This document shows positions 32,840 through 43,372 of a stretch of DNA of 64,000 nt, one piece after another (the stretch's first letter is position 1; each line of letters starts with the position of its first letter). Source of the stretch: Symsagittifera roscoffensis. Its lineage: Eukaryota > Xenacoelomorpha > Acoela > Convolutidae. The notes under the pieces were generated by a model that was not told the origin of the DNA, searched no databases, and saw nothing but the letters and a program-made list of their open reading frames with translations. The stretch is taken from positions 82,918,012 through 82,982,011 of the forward strand of contig NC_087062.1 in assembly GCF_963678635.1 (NCBI RefSeq), written 5' to 3'. The position numbers were made by a program, and so were the translations under genes.

Positions 32840-34100
32840 TGGGCGACAAAGACCTACATCTATAACGAATGATGATGCAACCTGAGCTCGAGACGACTCC
32901 AGGCTGAGTCTTGCGAGGAGAAATGACGCTACTTGTTTCTTGTTTCTTGAGGCGGAATATGTCAGTAATACTTGACGCCGTGATTCAAACATATCAAGGG
33001 ATGGAAGGATGAAAGTAATGATGAGCAAACATATCAAGACATGGTTGGTCGGCTGGGAAGCACAAATGGGATTCCCAGTGAGTTAGGCCTATAGTTTTTC
33101 AATGAACGCCAATTCTTCAGTGGAGTCAGTAATGGCAAATTTCTGCGGGAGCCATTACCCATTACAGATGTAAATGGTTGAGACGTCACGCCAGAGGGTT
33201 ACGATTGACACGGCCTTCTCGATACTCAAAAGCGCACAACTGGCAAGTTTCTCACATCAAACGCACCAGCTGCTTAAGAAAATGTGGTGAGCAGTGCCTG
33301 GACTCAGGATAGAGGACTTGCGTGATACCTGGAGAGAAGGGCTCTTGAGTCTTGAGAAGGATAATTCTAGTGACTTTGAAAAGCACAGTTCGAACTGCAA
33401 AGCACTCAATAACATCCCAGCTGTGGACCAAAAAGATTCGATACACACAAAGATGATAGAGTTCCAACCTTTGCTCGTATTAACTTGACACATTGAGACA
33501 GCCCAAATAATTGTGTAGCACAGAACAGTGGTATCCAAAGGAGTCCAACATCTGCTTGATATGGGACGTTGAGAAAATTCGGGCGATAGGGTTACTAGAT
33601 TGGGCGACAAAGGCCTACATGTATACCGAATGAAGATGCAACATGTTGCTCGAGACGACTCCAGGCTGAGTCTTACGAGGAGCAAAAAAACGCTACTTGT
33701 TTCTTGAGGTGTATCACGTCAGTGATACCTGACGCCGTGATTCAAGCTTGCTACCAGCTTGAAGAGTAGGGCGTTGGAGAACAGGGTGTGGAGCATCTTC
33801 CTAAACGTATACCAGAACGCCTCAAGCGAATTTGAATAAAGAGATCACAGAGCGGATAAAGTTGTCACCAGGGAAAAATGGAGACCTGGGGAACCAGAAT
33901 GTAATAGACAAACTGATTTTACCTCATCGTGAAGAGTCCAAGGAAAAAACGAATAAATGTAGAGACTAATCACTAAAGAAGATGAAGCCGGGCACATGCC
34001 TCGATCTGTCAACCGGAAGCGGAGGACACCCTTCTGACGGACGATCATGCGTGAGAACTCAGTCGTTCCAGAGTAGTGATGTTGCATTGTGATTTGGTGA

Positions 34101-34132
<32 letters not shown>

Positions 34133-34875
34133 CGAAAAGTGAGGCGCAAATTCTAGCTGACTGTTACGCGAGTACCACAGTGAACTTGGCACATGCACAA
34201 GAAATTTTCTCGAATATGTGTATTCTGGAGTCGTTAAAGATACTAGAATCCGAACACCATCTAGCCACGGGATTCTGTGTGGAATCCTGGCCTGGAGTGT
34301 AAAATGATGAACAAACATATCAAGGGACGGAAGGTCGGTTGGGAAGCACAAATGGGATTCCCAGTTAGTGAGGCCTATAGTTTGTCAGTGAATGCGAATT
34401 ATTCAGTGGAGTCAGTAATGGCAAATTTCTGCGGGAGCCATCACCCATTACAGATGTCAATGGTGGAGGCGTCTAGCCAGAGGGTTGTGGTTGACAAAGC
34501 CTTCCCGATACTCAAGTGCGTACAACTGGCAAGATTGTCATAACAAACGCACCACCTGCTTAAGAAAATGTGGTGACCAGTGCCTGGACCCAGGATAGAG
34601 GACTTGAGTGATACCTGGGGAGAAGAGCTCTTGAGTCTTCAGAAGGAGATTTCTAGTGACTTTGAAAAGCACAATTCGAACTGCAAAGTACTCTTGAACG
34701 CCCCAGCTGTGGACAAAATTGATTCGATACCCACAAAGATGATAGAGTTCGAACCTTTGCTCGTATTAACTTGACACATTGAGACTGTCCATACCATTGT
34801 GTAGCGCAGAACAGGTGGTACACACAGGAGTCCAACCTCTATTTGATATGGGACGTTGAGATAATTCGGGCGATA
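32840..34875 (+). repeat. Duplicated A and B modules within the decayed Ty3 region
   Basis: Module A (~155 bp; CGAGACGACTCCAGGCTGAG) occurs at 32840-32995 and 33600-33755. Module B (~575 bp) occurs at 33017-33592 and 34302-34875 (offset 1285 bp, roughly 85-90% identical by eye). Order: A1-B1-A2-unique-B2. Module B is coding in origin. Confidence 0.85.
34107..34132. repeat. (AG)13 microsatellite
   Basis: Uninterrupted AG dinucleotides in the unique segment between modules A2 and B2. Confidence 0.95.
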
Positions 34876-35308
34876 AATTCACCAGATTATCACTCAAATG
34901 TGAACGTTTTTGTAGTGAGCTCAATGTGACCCTGCGACGGATCGAGGAAAACGTGATAAAAAACCGGGAGTCGAAAGCACCAACTGTCGATGCGATACAT
35001 GCGATTGATTTTAGCAGGAGGCTTGAGTTGATTGAGGCTGCCTGCAAGGTATTCGCTATACCGATAGAAGTGAAGCTTGTCTTGAGCCGCATAACAATTT
35101 TTCGTCATGGCTTAGGGCGACGTTGACTTTTTTGCTGTATGACTTGGCGAAAAAGCATCAAAGGGAGTATTGTCAGCTCAAGGCAGAAATAGGGCCGGAG
35201 GCTTTTGATGAGGCCGCTGCTTACCCGTCGCCCTTTCATGAGGCAGCCGCTTCTTATTGTTTGTTGCAAGTCATGCAACACCAAACTGTTTCAGCGACGT
35301 TTGCGTAA
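34277..35308 (+). pseudogene. Decayed Gag-like gene, homolog of the intact ORF at 63 kb
   Basis: Pieces 34277-34543, 34580-34774, 34926-35126 and 35123-35308 line up in order with the 332-aa ORF at 62999-63997 (- strand). PGPRIEDLSDTWGEELLSL...DFEKHNSN matches VPERTKEELESILGKKF...DFEKQKQ. ACKVFAIPIEVKLVLSR matches MCKVLNIPMEVKKIWAR. LLYDLAKKHQREY matches WLYEYAKKHMSKH. The upstream segment (MNKHIKGRKVGWEAQMGFP) has no counterpart inside the window. Frameshifts and stops separate the pieces. An earlier copy of the first two pieces lies in module B1 (33017-33592). The family is unknown to me; its place next to a Ty3 remnant suggests a retroelement structural protein. Confidence 0.6.
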
Positions 35309-37190
35309 TCGAATTCCGAGGTGTCACCACCGCCTAAGTGGTACCAATTCATACAAGATTCACATTCTACACCTTTAGTTCGATATGTCACCTTTTTCTG
35401 GCATCCAGGGCAGACTTCCTTGTTATCCTCATTTAGCGAAGTCAATTTTAGTACTTCTTTCATTAATGCAGGTTCGTATCCTCTGAGCCACAAATTGGCC
35501 AGTACTACTGCAAGGGATGCGCCCATCGCTAAAAAGTCCTTTTGTACATACCACAAACCATACCATTTAAAGTGTACCGTAATCACTGCCAAATTCAGTA
35601 GTTTTTTCACAGTTTCCGGAGGTTTGATTTGCTCATATATCCTCCTCAGGGCTATTTCAACAGCTTCCTTCAGCGGGACATTAGTGTATAAAGTCTTTAT
35701 TTCAAGGGAGATTATACTCTCATCAGAGTCCAACTCTGTTCTCTCGGGCTATTTGAGTGTTCGTTTGTATGTTCGTCCTCTCAGTTTTATCAAAGTGTTT
35801 TGCCAATGTTTTATTTATGTGGTCATATGAGCTACCAGGTACAGAAAGGACGGGATGAAGTGGTGTGCGTTGTTTGTGCACTTTTGTTAATCCATACAGC
35901 ATAGCCGGCTGCGCTCCCGATGATCTCAACCTATTACACAGCGCTTCGCTAGTCTCGTCCTTCGTTTTCATGGTGAGTAATTATTTGCTTATGTCTTTTT
36001 CAGTTTAAAGATCACGCTGTATGTCAGATTCTTCCTCTCACTAAACTGTTCTGCCTGTAAAATATTTTTCAATTTCTTCTTACAATTCACCCCATTTTCA
36101 TTACACAAAAACCCACTCGATTACTAAACGACACTGCCAGAAGAAGATTGTCCTTCAAAAACATTCTCTTTTTTTTCCTTGAGTTTTCCTCGTACCCGAT
36201 AATTTGGTCCAAAACTTAAATCTTCCCACACCCACAGCGGCAAAATCACTTCATTTAGGATTTTGACTGACCTATCATTCAAATTTTTTAATGGTCCATC
36301 CTGCTTTTTGAGTTTTTCTCGAGCTTTTTATGTGTCGGCTTATCTGGTTATTGACAGTACACCTTGCGTGCAGGTTCAAATAGAGTATTAACGAAGGCCA
36401 CCACTTCTCATCTATACCCCTTCTCACTACCCCCCTAGATGCTTTCGCTAGGTTACATGATGCCGTAACCCTTTCCGCATTTGCATGGCTTATCTCAGAT
36501 CTCATGAGTCTCAATTGAAAGCTGAATTTCTCAGAAGTTTATTTGTCAAGAAACTGCTATTATTTTTGCTAAAATGTTTAAATAATCTAACACACGTTTC
36601 CAAGTTTTTTTCATGACCAGTCTTTGGAATGGTGATAGCAGCAAAATTGTCTTCATCTCTCCTTTGCAGGCAACGAACACTTAAATTCATGTGGCACTCG
36701 CAAAGAAAAAACAGCCCCAACAATATCCTACAACCTTTTGACCGTTCGGCTCCAGCTGAAGGTCCCAAGCCGACACCTCCGCCCTCCGCGCCTTTGCCTG
36801 GCAGCATCTCTACGATATTTTTTTGGTCTGGGCCCATATCTTTGGGAAAATGCCTGGCAGGTGGTCTAGATGGGAGAGCATCACCCGTAGTGACTTCAGT
36901 TCCAATTCGCTTGACTGGTGCAGTTGGAGACGCTCTCTGAGGACCGCATGATTCTGTATCTTGCTTCTAGAGTTAAATTTTTCGGTTGTCTTTTTGACGA
37001 TCGCAGGCTCTCAAAAATATCGGCACTGCTCGTTCTCCTGCAGTAGACAATGGCACTTATTTGTTTTCGCTTCGATTGTAGATACCCCAGTAGCTCATTA
37101 ATATGTTAGTGCGATGGGATGATATGCTGTTGATCAGCACATCGTGCCAAAGGATGACCTGCTTACTGGCCAGATGTTGCTTTTCCAACA
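35254..37190 (-). pseudogene. Penelope-like element copy 1, truncated at its 3' side
   Basis: Read on the - strand from 37190 downward. An N-terminal module comes first (ILWHDVLINSISSHRTN at about 37150), shared with copy 3 at 56.2 kb. Next comes a conserved linker (CHMNLSVRCLQRRDE, KNLETCVRLF, SHANAERVTASCNLAKASRG), then the Penelope RT signature LYGLTKVHKQRTPLHPVLS (about 35,900). RT motif A follows (SLEIKTLYTNVP, with Glu in place of the usual Asp), then motif B (AMGASLAVVLANLWL). A PHD-like finger (CPGCQKKV...CESCMNWYHL...WCCMTC) comes after motif B. The element ends there at about 35254, before motif C. Frames change at least three times, so it is non-functional. Confidence 0.8.
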
Positions 37191-37204
37191 GTACTCGCTT
37201 TTTC

Positions 37205-37592
37205 TACTCCCTGTTCTAGGTATTGGGGTTCAAAGAAAGTCCGGGGACTGCGTGGACTTTCTGCTCCGTCTCTCTCCGTTCCTCTAGCTCAAGATATTTT
37301 AGGCTGTGATAAAGGGAGCTGGCAGCTACAATCAGCGCCATTTTAACTAAAAAACTATTGACATTATGAACAAATTCTAGGTAGAGGCTTAGGGGAAGAA
37401 TATTGAGAATTAAAAGTCTTTGTCTATAGTCCATGCCTTCAAACCCAAGCATCCAATTCGTTACCCTTTTCTGCACCCCTTCAAGTATGCGCTCGGCTGA
37501 CTTCAGTGGGCACCAACTTTCTGATGCAAAAGTGTTATAGGTACAACCATGCTTTTGTATAGTGCCACTTTTGCAGCATGACCATTGATATT
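37205..37592 (-). pseudogene. LINE reverse-transcriptase thumb fragment
   Basis: The - strand encodes a typical non-LTR RT thumb/connection segment: a Y-K-S-M-V-V-P start, then RVTNWMLGFEGMDYRQRL and LLILNILPLSLYLEF. This is the region after the RT palm in Jockey/CR1-type LINEs. It is bounded on its 5' side by the (AAG)n run and on its 3' side by the Penelope copy. It is a different lineage from the RT at 37.6-38.7 kb, since both fragments contain the same domain region. Confidence 0.6.
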
Positions 37593-37593
37593 T

Positions 37594-37635
37594 AAGAAGA
37601 AGAAGAAAAAGAAGAAGAAGAAGAAGAAGAAGAAC
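37594..37635. repeat. (AAG)n microsatellite
   Basis: An imperfect AAG/GAA run lying at the boundary between two LINE fragments. It may be the remains of a simple-repeat 3' tail. Confidence 0.9.
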
Positions 37636-37639
37636 TTGT

Positions 37640-38738
37640 ATTTACACTCGGTTTTTAACAACCAAATTTATAAATTCATAATCAAGCAATTAGTGATCGT
37701 AGTTTCTGATTGCACGGTTCAGAAATATAGTCAAGTCTTTCTCAATTTTTCTCTTAGACTACGCACGGAGTCTGGTCCTTAAATTTTCCGAGTAATCGGT
37801 TATTTTTCGACTATATTGAAATAAGGGATTCTGTGAGAAGAAAATAATGGAACGAAGCCGTTTTTAATCGGTTTTTTGAACAATCTGTCTGACTGGCGTG
37901 TATTGTTTGATAATACCCAACTATTTGGCCTTTTGTTGAACAGCATCGATCTTCTGCAAAATTTTGCATCTGGTTCCGTACCGAACTGAGAGACCATAGA
38001 GAAGTTTACTAAGCTTTAGTGACGAATAAAGAAGTGAAAGCTCTTCTTGGGTGTATCTGTTTCAGTCTTAACAGTGAAAATAAATCTGACGTGGCAGAAC
38101 GTGCAGTTTTTCTATATTTGACTTGAACGTCAGCTGTGAGTCCAATGTTTTACCAAGAAGTCTGACTTCTGAAACTTGCTCCATGTTGAAAACGGCAGGA
38201 ACGGCTATGCTAGATTTCCTGAAATAAATAATCATTTGGATTTAGAGCTATTCAGCTGGAGATTCTGCCTGCAATCGGTACTTCTGACAAATCCGCAAAT
38301 GACTGATAAGTCTGTCAAAGTAGCCTGGTTTTTTCGGCGTATTGTCGTCTGCAAGAACACTGAGCTTACCATCCAAATCATTGACACTGATATCGTTTAC
38401 TGAACTACTGTAGTAAGTGGGCGCGCCAAATGTTCCCTGTGGAGCTCCCTGGTTAGTTTGCATCACTTGTGAAGTACACTCAGAAAAGAAAGTGTAATGA
38501 CACCTGTTCGTAAGAGAATCTGCAATCCAGTTGACAAATGATGCATGCAAGGTTGGTTCTGACTTTGTTAGACCACGCCAGATACTCTCATGCGAAATTG
38601 TATCTAATGCTTTACGCATATCTAGAGTAAAGAGGCGCACATAATCATGGGTTTGACAATAAAAACTGATATCATTCAAAATTCTTACGCAAGCCACAGA
38701 GGTAGATCCTTGTGCTTGGAATCCGAACTGTTTGTTTC
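37640..38738 (-). pseudogene. 3' half of an older LINE (RT palm and thumb), interrupted by insertion
   Basis: The - strand carries RT motif A (FTLDMRKALDTISHE), motif B (NQGAPQGTFGAP) and motif C (VLADDNT) in ORF 38248-38697, then thumb sequence down to about 37.7 kb in broken frames. Just upstream of this ORF the frame continues into NKQFGFQAQGST, the RT segment that normally follows the part encoded at 43373-43714. The two blocks are therefore one LINE split by the younger element at 38739-43360. Motif A has Lys-Ala-Leu-Asp in place of the common Ala-Phe-Asp. Confidence 0.75.
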
Positions 38739-38782
<44 letters not shown>

Positions 38783-38783
38783 G
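38739..38783 (-). repeat. (CAA)n 3' tail of the LINE
   Basis: About 14 GTT units on the + strand, (AAC)n on the element's sense strand, directly at the junction with the older LINE. This is the expected simple-repeat 3' end of a CR1-like element. Confidence 0.85.
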
Positions 38784-38991
38784 GGGATTCACAGCACTAC
38801 TGTTGGGATTCTTGGTCCCGGCGTCTTCTCTAAAACAATGTCCACTTGTTTCTGCACGTGATACAATCACAGAATAATTGCCACGTGCACGTTGTCATTT
38901 CTGAAAATCTCTCGTTTACAAATTTCCACATCGTGTTTAAAATTCTCGTGTTGAGGCCGATTCGTTTATCAAAATGAATATATGGTTCTAA

Positions 38992-40375
38992 TCAATTTAC
39001 AATCCTACTGGTTCTGAAAACAAATTCGTTTCTCGCTTTTTCCCTTCTCACTTTTCGCATCTCAAAAATTTCTGTATTTCTAGCCCGTGTGGTTCGCCTG
39101 TTTAACACTATTTCATTTCGTTCATTAGAATCAAGACTGGCAAGAAGTAAGATGTTATTTAGCTGGATGAACATGGGCAGGGGTAAAATGTTTAGCAAGC
39201 GTAGTTCGTTGATGTACACTCCCGTTTTATTTCCAGTGATCCAACGGATTACTTTCTTTTGAAATCGCTCCAACTGCAATTGATCCCCCCTCGATATATG
39301 TGTACATGAGAGTCCGTATAATAACACTGGGAGTATTAGTGACTTATACAGGTATACAGGCCTAACTTTACAAATGTATTTATCTTTGCTGATAGGTTTC
39401 TTCTCAGGAGGTACAGTACTTGGTTTGCCTTCTTTAATCTTGTTTCAATGTGTACCTTCCAACTTAAATCGCCCGACACAAAAATTCCCAGATCTTTCAC
39501 AACCATCGATGTTCCAAGCACTACACCAAAAAGCATAGAGTTAGCGTCTCCGCCCCCTAAAACTTACTTTTGCACATTTATCTAGTGCTAATTCCATTTT
39601 GTTTTCAGTTACCCACTGCTGAATTTTGTCCAGATCTTCTTGAATTTCAATTGATGTTTTTTTGATGGAAAGTAGTTTAAGATCATCCGCAAAAATATAT
39701 GGTTCAGAGAATTTGAGTACTTCAGGTAGGTCGTTAATAAAAATCCAAAAGAGCAGTGGTCCTAAAAGTGATCCTTGGGGAACACCACTAGTGACTTCTA
39801 AAACTTTTGAGCTGATATTGTCTACTCGTACAAACTGTTTCCTGTTTTTCAAATAGTCATAGAGTACCTCTAACATGCAGCCTCCTATTCCTATAAGTGC
39901 AACTTTCTTAAGTAGATCAAAATGCGGAACTTTATCAAAGGCTTTTGCGAAGTCAGTGTAGAATGGTACAATTTCTGCGTTTGAGTCATTGTCAAGCGCT
40001 TCATATATTTCTTTCAGGAAAGAGAGCATGTTTGTCAAAACTGATCTACCTTTAGTAAAACCGTGTTGATGTTTCGTCAAATACCAGGCAAAGTAAGGGT
40101 ACAGGTCTTTGTATATACATTTTTCAAGGACTTTGCTGTCAATATTTAATAGCGATACTGGTCGATAGTTGTTCACCATTTTTCGGTCACCTTTTTTGTG
40201 AACAGGAGTAACTGCAGCTGTTTTCCATGAATCAGGTATTTTTCGTAGGCGTTTTACGTTTCTCAAAAGTTTGTTCATCGGTTTGCATATATTGCGGTTC
40301 GTTTTCTGAAAAAAGCTAGGTGGCAACCCATTTGGGCCGCGTGACTTTGTTACGTCCAGAGTTGATAAAATCTCA
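38992..40375 (-). pseudogene. LINE ORF2 part 2: reverse transcriptase and thumb
   Basis: The palm is intact at 39541-40326: PVHKKGDRKMVNNYRPVSLL, motif A (YTDFAKAFDKVPH), motif B (SGVPQGSLLGPLLF) and motif C (IFADDLKLL). The thumb continues in another frame at 39336-39536 (VKDLGIFVSGDLSW) and a third at 38992-39327 (LERFQKKVIRWITGNK, LRLLNILPL). Two frameshifts in the thumb and one upstream make the copy inactive, although the polymerase core residues remain. Spacing and motifs place it with CR1/Jockey-type LINEs. Confidence 0.85.
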
Positions 40376-40376
40376 C

Positions 40377-41675
40377 TTACTGTCTTTTTCGATATATCAA
40401 ATTCGTTAAAAAGAGATTTTCAAATTGAATATCTCTAATACTAAAACTTTCTTTAGGATTAAAAACTGAATGAAAGAAGTCGTTTAGCATGTTGACTTGT
40501 TCGTTTGGATTTGTGCTTTCAACTTCATCTTTTATGAGTAACTTAGGAAGACTTGTATGTTTATTCAAGTTCTTTAGGTGTTTAAAAATTACATTAGTGT
40601 TCCGTGTTCTAAACAATTCCTCATGGTAGTTTTTCCTGTCCAATTCCGATGATTCAGTTACTAAATTTTCAAACAGTTTAACTTGTTGTCTTCTGTAGTT
40701 GGTCGGTTTGAGTATACATGATTGCCGTTTTGTTTGTAACTTTTTGATCAAATTTGAAGTGCTACTTGTTATCCAAGGTGGAAGTGATTTCCTATGTCTT
40801 GTTCTGAGAGGCACAAAACTCTTAATGATTTCATCCAAATATTGGGTGTACTCCTCATGCATTTTGTTAATGTTTGTGTGGCATACTGGTTCAAATGGGT
40901 TCTCGTTTATAAAATTGTTTATTCCTTCAAAATCTGCATTTCCAAAACTTCTAAAATTTTCCAAGTATGGTTTCGGCTCTGATACCGTGCATTCAATAGA
41001 CAACATTATGGCATTGTGATCTGAGCAGTCATAAATCTTGGAAACGTTAAAATCTTGTTCGGCACTTGTATAGCAATTCCGATAAAAGGCTACGTCTAGT
41101 ATGTTCTTCACACATGTTGGGAAATCTATCGCCTGCCTAAAGAGTCCATTTTCAAAAATTTGCAGTATTTGGTTTTCTTCCTCGTCAGTACTGGTGAGGG
41201 TGTTCCAGTTTGTTTCTGGGAAATTTAAATCCCCACATAAGAGAAGCGGTTTGTTTTTAGGAATGGCTTTGATCAGTTGTTCAAATTCATGCACTTTGTA
41301 TCTGTAATTACTGTTTTTTGGCGGATTGTAGAATGAGCCAATTATCATTTCAGTTTGATGAAGTTTTATACTACATAGCACACATGAATCAGGAATGTCA
41401 TGTTTGGTGGATAAGTCCTCGGTAATTAGACTATTCTTGACAGCTATTAGGCTGCCTCCGTGACAGTTTTTACCACTCACAATAGCTCTATCAGATCTAT
41501 AGATGTTATATTCACTTAGAAAAAGCTCTGATGATTGAATATTCTCGTTAAGCCAAGTTTCGCTTAAGCATATGACCTTAAAATTTCCAACTGCAATTGC
41601 ATTTGCTAGCTTAGTTCTTCTCTCTATGTTGATTAGGCTTCTAGTATTTAGTTGCAGAATGTTGAGGAATCCTAG
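40377..41675 (-). pseudogene. LINE ORF2 part 1: AP-type endonuclease
   Basis: The frame opens after a TGA at 41676 and starts at once with endonuclease sequence. Motifs in order: NILQLNTRSL (Asn of motif I), ICLSETWLN (Glu), IIGSFYNPP, LLLCGDLNFPETNW (Asp and Asn), DVAFYRN and YDCSDHNAI (final Asp-His). All catalytic positions of the exonuclease-endonuclease-phosphatase fold are present. No ATG precedes the domain, so initiation is unclear. The frame then continues into the linker before RT and is lost at about 40376, just before a SRGPNGLPPSFF motif in the next frame. Confidence 0.8.
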
Positions 41676-41737
41676 TCAATGCTGGGGTTCCTGAACTTCA
41701 GTGTCACTAGTTACTTTCACACCATCATTGAACAGTT

Positions 41738-42583
41738 CTAGAACAAAACTGAACAACTCATTTTCAGCTTTTCGCGAGGAACGCCTTCATCTAGTAGTTG
41801 TCTTCGTTTCTTAAGGATTTCGTTCTCCTTAATTGCACTCTCTTTGGTCAATGCTGGTAGCAGGTAGACCTCTTTTTCGACCAATTGTTCTCGCTTTTCT
41901 CGGCTTTTTGCTAGTACTAGTCGTGCTTCATGTTCGCTAGGTACAGTTACCAGCAGTATTCTTGGCTTCATTCGATTACGATCAAATTTTCCCAGTCGTT
42001 TTAGTTCTATTATTTTCGGCTTCACTCCAATTATGTCTAGTATTTCGTTTACTCCGTCATTTGTTGGGACAAGGTTTTCTCCTTTTGTTTTCTCAGGGTC
42101 CTCTTTGACCCCTTGTATCCTAAAACTTTGATTTATGTTGTGATCAGAGTTAGATCTGGCAGCATGTTGAGTGGTTTGAGCTTGATTTATCCGGGTGGTG
42201 GTTTCAGCAGCTACAACGGCACTAAAAGTTTTTTCCACTTTATCGCATGTCGTTTTCATTGCATTTCCAATTTTTTGATCTACTAAATCGGTAAGTCTTC
42301 TTTCCATGCTTTTAAGGCTTTCAGATACATCAATGTTTGAGAGCTTCTCGTCTATGTTGGCCAGGGTTTTGCATCTTATAAAGTTGTCTCGTTCATTATT
42401 TTGCACACAAGTATTACAAAGCAACATGACATTCGGCCCTAGTTCTTTTATTCCATTTATGGCCACTAGAGACAACCCAACACAAGTTGGTTCCAAATGC
42501 ATTTGAGCGTTGCATGCGACACAAGTGTATGTTTTCTCGTTGCCGGCAAAGCCTCTTTTACATGTTTTGCAGTTTTTGCCCAT
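41738..42583 (-). CDS. LINE ORF: zinc finger, coiled region and RRM-like RNA-binding domain
   Basis: 281 aa. Residues 1-60 form a PHD-like finger (CKTCKRGF...CVACNAQMH...C...LLCNTC). Residues about 80-125 are helical and charged. Residues about 150-270 resemble the RNA-binding C-terminal half of LINE ORF1 proteins (SFRIQGVKED, IGVKPKIIELKRLGKFDRN, RILLVTVPSEHEARLVLAKS, LKKRRQLLDEGVP). The likely role is coating element RNA. The frame is intact and lies just 5' of the endonuclease frame. Having the esterase in a separate ORF upstream of the zinc-finger ORF is a notable arrangement. Confidence 0.8.
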   Translation of the reverse strand: MGKNCKTCKRGFAGNEKTYTCVACNAQMHLEPTCVGLSLVAINGIKELGPNVMLLCNTCVQNNERDNFIRCKTLANIDEKLSNIDVSESLKSMERRLTDLVDQKIGNAMKTTCDKVEKTFSAVVAAETTTRINQAQTTQHAARSNSDHNINQSFRIQGVKEDPEKTKGENLVPTNDGVNEILDIIGVKPKIIELKRLGKFDRNRMKPRILLVTVPSEHEARLVLAKSREKREQLVEKEVYLLPALTKESAIKENEILKKRRQLLDEGVPREKLKMSCSVLF

Positions 42584-42614
42584 TTTTGCTTATACTATGG
42601 ATAGAAAAACAGTT

Positions 42615-42719
42615 AAACCTGGTGGTTCCCGAAAAGGGGAGGCCTGTGGCTCACTCAGGGGAAAAAGAAGAAATAGACAAACCTGGTGGTTCCCGAAAAG
42701 GGGAGGCCTGCGGTTCACT
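42615..42719 (-). repeat. 41-bp direct duplication between LINE ORFs
   Basis: AAACCTGGTGGTTCCCG onward occurs at 42615-42655 and 42679-42719 (64-bp period), between the esterase and zinc-finger ORFs. Confidence 0.85.
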
Positions 42720-42732
42720 ATTTCTACTTACG

Positions 42733-43320
42733 TTAATAGGGGCACTGACAGTTCTTGAAACGACACTCGTAATATACCAGATGTCCTTCTGTATTGCAGA
42801 TGTTCGAATGTTTATCGTATAAGATTTTATTCTTGAGAATACTTTTAATGCCCTTCAGACCTTCTTCACTGAGGTGCACTTCGTCAGTTTTCAAATGATA
42901 TGAGCTGTGGATTTTTTCACTCACTCCTCTAAACTTCCAAGTTCCTTTTATCTTTCTCAGGAATTCGTTTATTTTTGCAGATCGAGCTCGGTTCTCACTA
43001 CGATGAGGGATTCCGATGACGAAAACTTTTTTGGCTCGTTCACACAGCTCCTCGGCTAGCTTCGACAGTTCTTCAGCAATGTCGCCTGCAGGTATACTGG
43101 AGGGGTCTTTTCCGTTGAAGGCGTCGTTTCCGCCGATGAGCAGAGCGATGATGTTGAATTTGTCTTTCTCGGGTAAGAAGTTTTGGACCGCACCAATTCG
43201 GGCCCCAGGTAGGGACAAGATATTGAAATTTGGAAAATCAAGATGGCGTGCTTGAGAATCCGCAATCAGGAGATTTTTTGAAGATGATGTCTTGAGCAAG
43301 TGATATCTTCTGTCGGACAT
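42733..43320 (-). CDS. LINE ORF: SGNH/GDSL-like esterase
   Basis: About 195 aa from ATG 43320; the frame is open slightly further upstream. It contains the SGNH blocks IADSQARHL (block I; nucleophile Ser), LPGARIG (block II, Gly), IGGNDAF (block III, Asn) and a C-terminal DEVHLSEEG (block V, Asp-x-x-His). All four catalytic positions are visible. Esterase domains occur in ORF1 of many CR1-type LINEs, where they are thought to act on lipids or membranes during the element's life cycle. The ORF is intact. It is separated from the next ORF by about 150 bp holding a 41-bp duplication. Confidence 0.85.
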   Translation of the reverse strand: MSDRRYHLLKTSSSKNLLIADSQARHLDFPNFNILSLPGARIGAVQNFLPEKDKFNIIALLIGGNDAFNGKDPSSIPAGDIAEELSKLAEELCERAKKVFVIGIPHRSENRARSAKINEFLRKIKGTWKFRGVSEKIHSSYHLKTDEVHLSEEGLKGIKSILKNKILYDKHSNICNTEGHLVYYECRFKNCQCPY

Positions 43321-43327
43321 TTTATCG

Positions 43328-43349
43328 CGGGGCAACCATTGCTACCCCG
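43328..43349 (-). promoter_or_regulatory. RNA hairpin at the LINE 5' end
   Basis: On the sense strand CGGGGTAGC and GTTGCCCCG pair over 9 positions (two G-U wobbles) around an AATG loop, 8 nt upstream of the ATG at 43320. It is close to the element's 5' boundary. Confidence 0.5.
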
Positions 43350-43372
43350 GTAAACATTTCAAGTATCTGAAA

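Larger units (their letters stand above)
38739..43360 (-). mobile_element. Nearly complete CR1/Jockey-type LINE inserted in an older LINE
   Basis: In order on the - strand: 5' hairpin, SGNH-hydrolase ORF, zinc-finger/RRM-like ORF, AP-type endonuclease, RT, a 3' untranslated stretch (38784-38990) and a (CAA)n tail. Both flanks are halves of one older LINE, so both boundaries are well defined. The ORF2 frame is broken at about 40376, 39540 and 39330. The 5' end looks complete, which is uncommon for LINEs. Confidence 0.85.

Noticed and set aside
38685-38870. Poly-Gln protein on the - strand (and poly-Cys on the + strand)
   Set aside because: It is the (CAA)n / (GTT)n tail of a LINE read as protein.
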